A stretch of 62,000 nt of DNA, from assembly GCF_001039355.2 (NCBI RefSeq), contig NW_019775760.1, forward strand, positions 53,718 to 115,717, read 5' to 3'. Numbering within the stretch: the stretch's first letter is position 1; the number at the start of each line of letters is the position of its first letter. Below are positions 60,901-62,000 of this stretch, one piece after another. Below the pieces are notes generated by a model, which did not search any database, was not told the origin of the DNA, and saw nothing but the letters and a program-made list of their open reading frames with translations. Position numbers and translations under genes: made by a program. Source of the DNA: Lingula anatina (lineage: Eukaryota > Brachiopoda > Lingulata > Lingulida > Lingulidae).

Positions 60901-61858
60901 ACACGTTTTAAAAATGAATACATATTTTCATTCAGGTGGAAGTTACACGGAATCGTAGAGCGAGTACCTCTGCCCTTGGCTCCAGTACATCTACTAATTT
61001 GGGCACAAGTTCCAGCGTGGCCTCGATTTCTGGTACGCCATCGGATCCTCTTTCAAGCTCGAATTCGGGCAATTATTTGGGTTCATCATTGGGGTCCGCT
61101 TCAAGTTTAATTTCGGGTTCGACTGTGGAACCTGCTTGGGATTTAAAGTCACATAATTTCGCAAAATTGAGTTTGGGTTCGAGTTCCAATCTGATTTCGA
61201 TTTTGGGTACCGATAACCGACCAATTGGGGTCAACTTCGATTTCAGTGCCTAGGCTGAATTCGAATCAAAGTTCGAACTCTTTTTGGAACTCGAATTCGG
61301 GTCCATTTTAGAGTAGAATATTGGGTTCAGGTGTGGATCGAGTTTCGGTCACTACGTCAGGGCCGTATTCAGCTCTGAGTTCAGGGTCGAGCGTGCACGA
61401 GTCCTGCTTTGGACTTTAAGTTTCGTAAAGGTAGGAGGGCTCTATTTTAAGTCCAAGGTTGGGGACCAACTTCGGGTAGAGTTTCGGGATCTGATTTGAA
61501 TCAAAGTTCAGCTGCCTTTTTAGATGCGAGTTCGTGTTTTTTTTAAATAGTTTTGAGTGCGAACATTGAGCTCAAAACCTGGCACTTCTTCGAATATGAG
61601 TATGAATTCCCTTTCAGGCTTGAGTGCGGCCTTAATTTCGGCCACGGGTTTGGGTACGGGTTCAGCGTTGGGCTTATCGTCAACCGGAACGTCTTCTTCG
61701 GGGCACGATTACCTCTCCAAGTCATCTAGGACGCAGTCACTGGATCAGTTTCAGTATCAGTTTGCCAAATTGAACGACACAGAACGAATGGCTATCGGAC
61801 ACAATATGACAACATTTTTGGTGGACTGTTCCTGGCAGGGATATCCGTGTGATAAAAG
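57974..61858 (+). CDS. ENaC/ASIC-type channel, copy B, first five exons only (3' part not in window)
   Basis: Exons: 57974-58163, 59730-59911, 60194-60250, 60936-61206, 61558-61858; 1001 nt, frame intact. The product matches copy A through TM1, FPAVTICNENP, the VSRRRRS polybasic site and the Ser/Gly insert. Changes seen: ANTH becomes ANKD at the end of exon 3, ten extra residues in exon 4 (STSTNLGTSS region), and LGSKPG becomes LSSKPG in exon 5. After the exon 5 donor the sequence is unrelated to copy A. The next exon, 200 bases away in copy A, is not found before the window ends. It may be a truncated paralogue, a gene whose other exons lie further right, or an alternative haplotype. Without TM2 and the filter it could not form a pore. 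Confidence 0.82.
60363..60664. mobile_element. MITE-C, near-perfect 300-bp palindrome, only in copy B
   Basis: The left arm (GGCCGCATTCTCAACGAATT...) is matched by the reverse complement of the right arm (GATCGTATTCACAACGAGTT...) over about 130 bp. Both arms contain CCGCCTAATCTTTTAATAGT and GAGCCAGGCTTTACAAATCC. The matching site in copy A (about 37303-37310) is empty. ATAA appears on both sides, compatible with a short target duplication. It sits in intron 3 of the channel copy. Confidence 0.9.
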
Positions 61859-61864
61859 GTATGA

Positions 61865-62000
61865 GGGTTGTGGAATAAACTATAGATGTAATATATATTT
61901 TGTTATGTACATATAGGTATGATCTATCCAAGCCTCCTGTAAGTTTCACGTCTCCCTTAATGGTCGGTCCATCCTACATGACAACACACTGCACAACTTT
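61865..62000. other. Unique sequence after the duplication breakpoint
   Basis: 136 bases with no similarity to copy A intron 5. An acceptor-like ATATAG at about 61911-61916 is followed by a frame open to the window edge. It is too short to call an exon. Confidence 0.4.

Larger units (their letters stand above)
55515..61864. repeat. Large duplicated block, copy B
   Basis: Second copy of 32532-38407 in the same orientation. Differences include an expanded GA microsatellite (56198-56246 versus 15 bp in copy A), small indels, a 30-nt in-frame insertion in exon 4, about 46 extra bases near 61397, and a palindromic insertion at 60363-60664. Beyond 61864 the two copies share nothing. Confidence 0.93.

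Noticed and set aside
1-62000. CRISPR arrays, bacterial operons, rRNA or tRNA genes
   Set aside because: No evenly spaced direct repeats with unique spacers, and no cloverleaf-like A/B box pairs were noticed by eye. The gene structure is animal. A tRNA search tool was not available.

Overview
The window is eukaryotic, AT-rich, intron-dense genomic DNA from an animal, most likely a marine invertebrate (a non-vertebrate deuterostome or a lophotrochozoan; the sequence alone does not settle which). Coding exons are 20 to 730 bases long and bounded by consistent GT/AG sites with matching phases. The spaces between them hold microsatellites, minisatellites, MITE-like palindromes and LINE fragments. 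By joining exons by hand I could build seven gene models: cyclin B, a sulfotransferase-fold protein, two secreted proteins, a Cys-rich type I membrane protein, an ENaC/ASIC-type channel (one full copy and one 5' copy) and a TDA3-like FAD oxidoreductase.

Layout. 1-515: 3' end of a LINE reverse-transcriptase ORF (minus), running off the left edge. 998-4191: complete nine-exon cyclin B (plus), with a CCAAT/CCAAT/CHR promoter and a 3'UTR carrying CPE and Pumilio motifs. 5100-7952: four-exon sulfotransferase-family gene (minus) whose cofactor-binding motifs are eroded. 8858-10725: small secreted protein (plus) behind a cluster of cAMP-response elements. 11310-14912: eight-exon secreted protein of unknown family (minus), interrupted by an unmerged contig overlap marked by a single N at 13029. 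14913-21111: no gene seen. 21112-24892: five-exon Cys-rich, single-pass membrane protein with a PPxY tail (minus). 24893-34900: no gene seen; a 34-bp G-rich minisatellite with a higher-order repeat at 28255-29200. 34917-42957: complete 14-exon ENaC/ASIC-type channel (plus). 42958-48175: no gene seen. 48176-51681: three-exon FAD oxidoreductase (minus). 52540-52865: degenerate 24-bp repeat. 55010-55453: second LINE fragment (plus). 55515-61864: second copy of the block at 32532-38407, holding the first five exons of the channel gene again.

The genes do not form an operon or an obvious pathway. The strongest leads are the CRE-driven secreted protein, the sulfotransferase with altered cofactor motifs, the Ser/Gly repeat that runs across an exon-intron-exon boundary in the channel, and a palindromic element present in only one channel copy. 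Both single-N positions coincide exactly with duplicated sequence. The tandem repeat at 13 kb is therefore very probably an assembly artefact, and the 6-kb duplication may be an alternative haplotype rather than a true paralogue.
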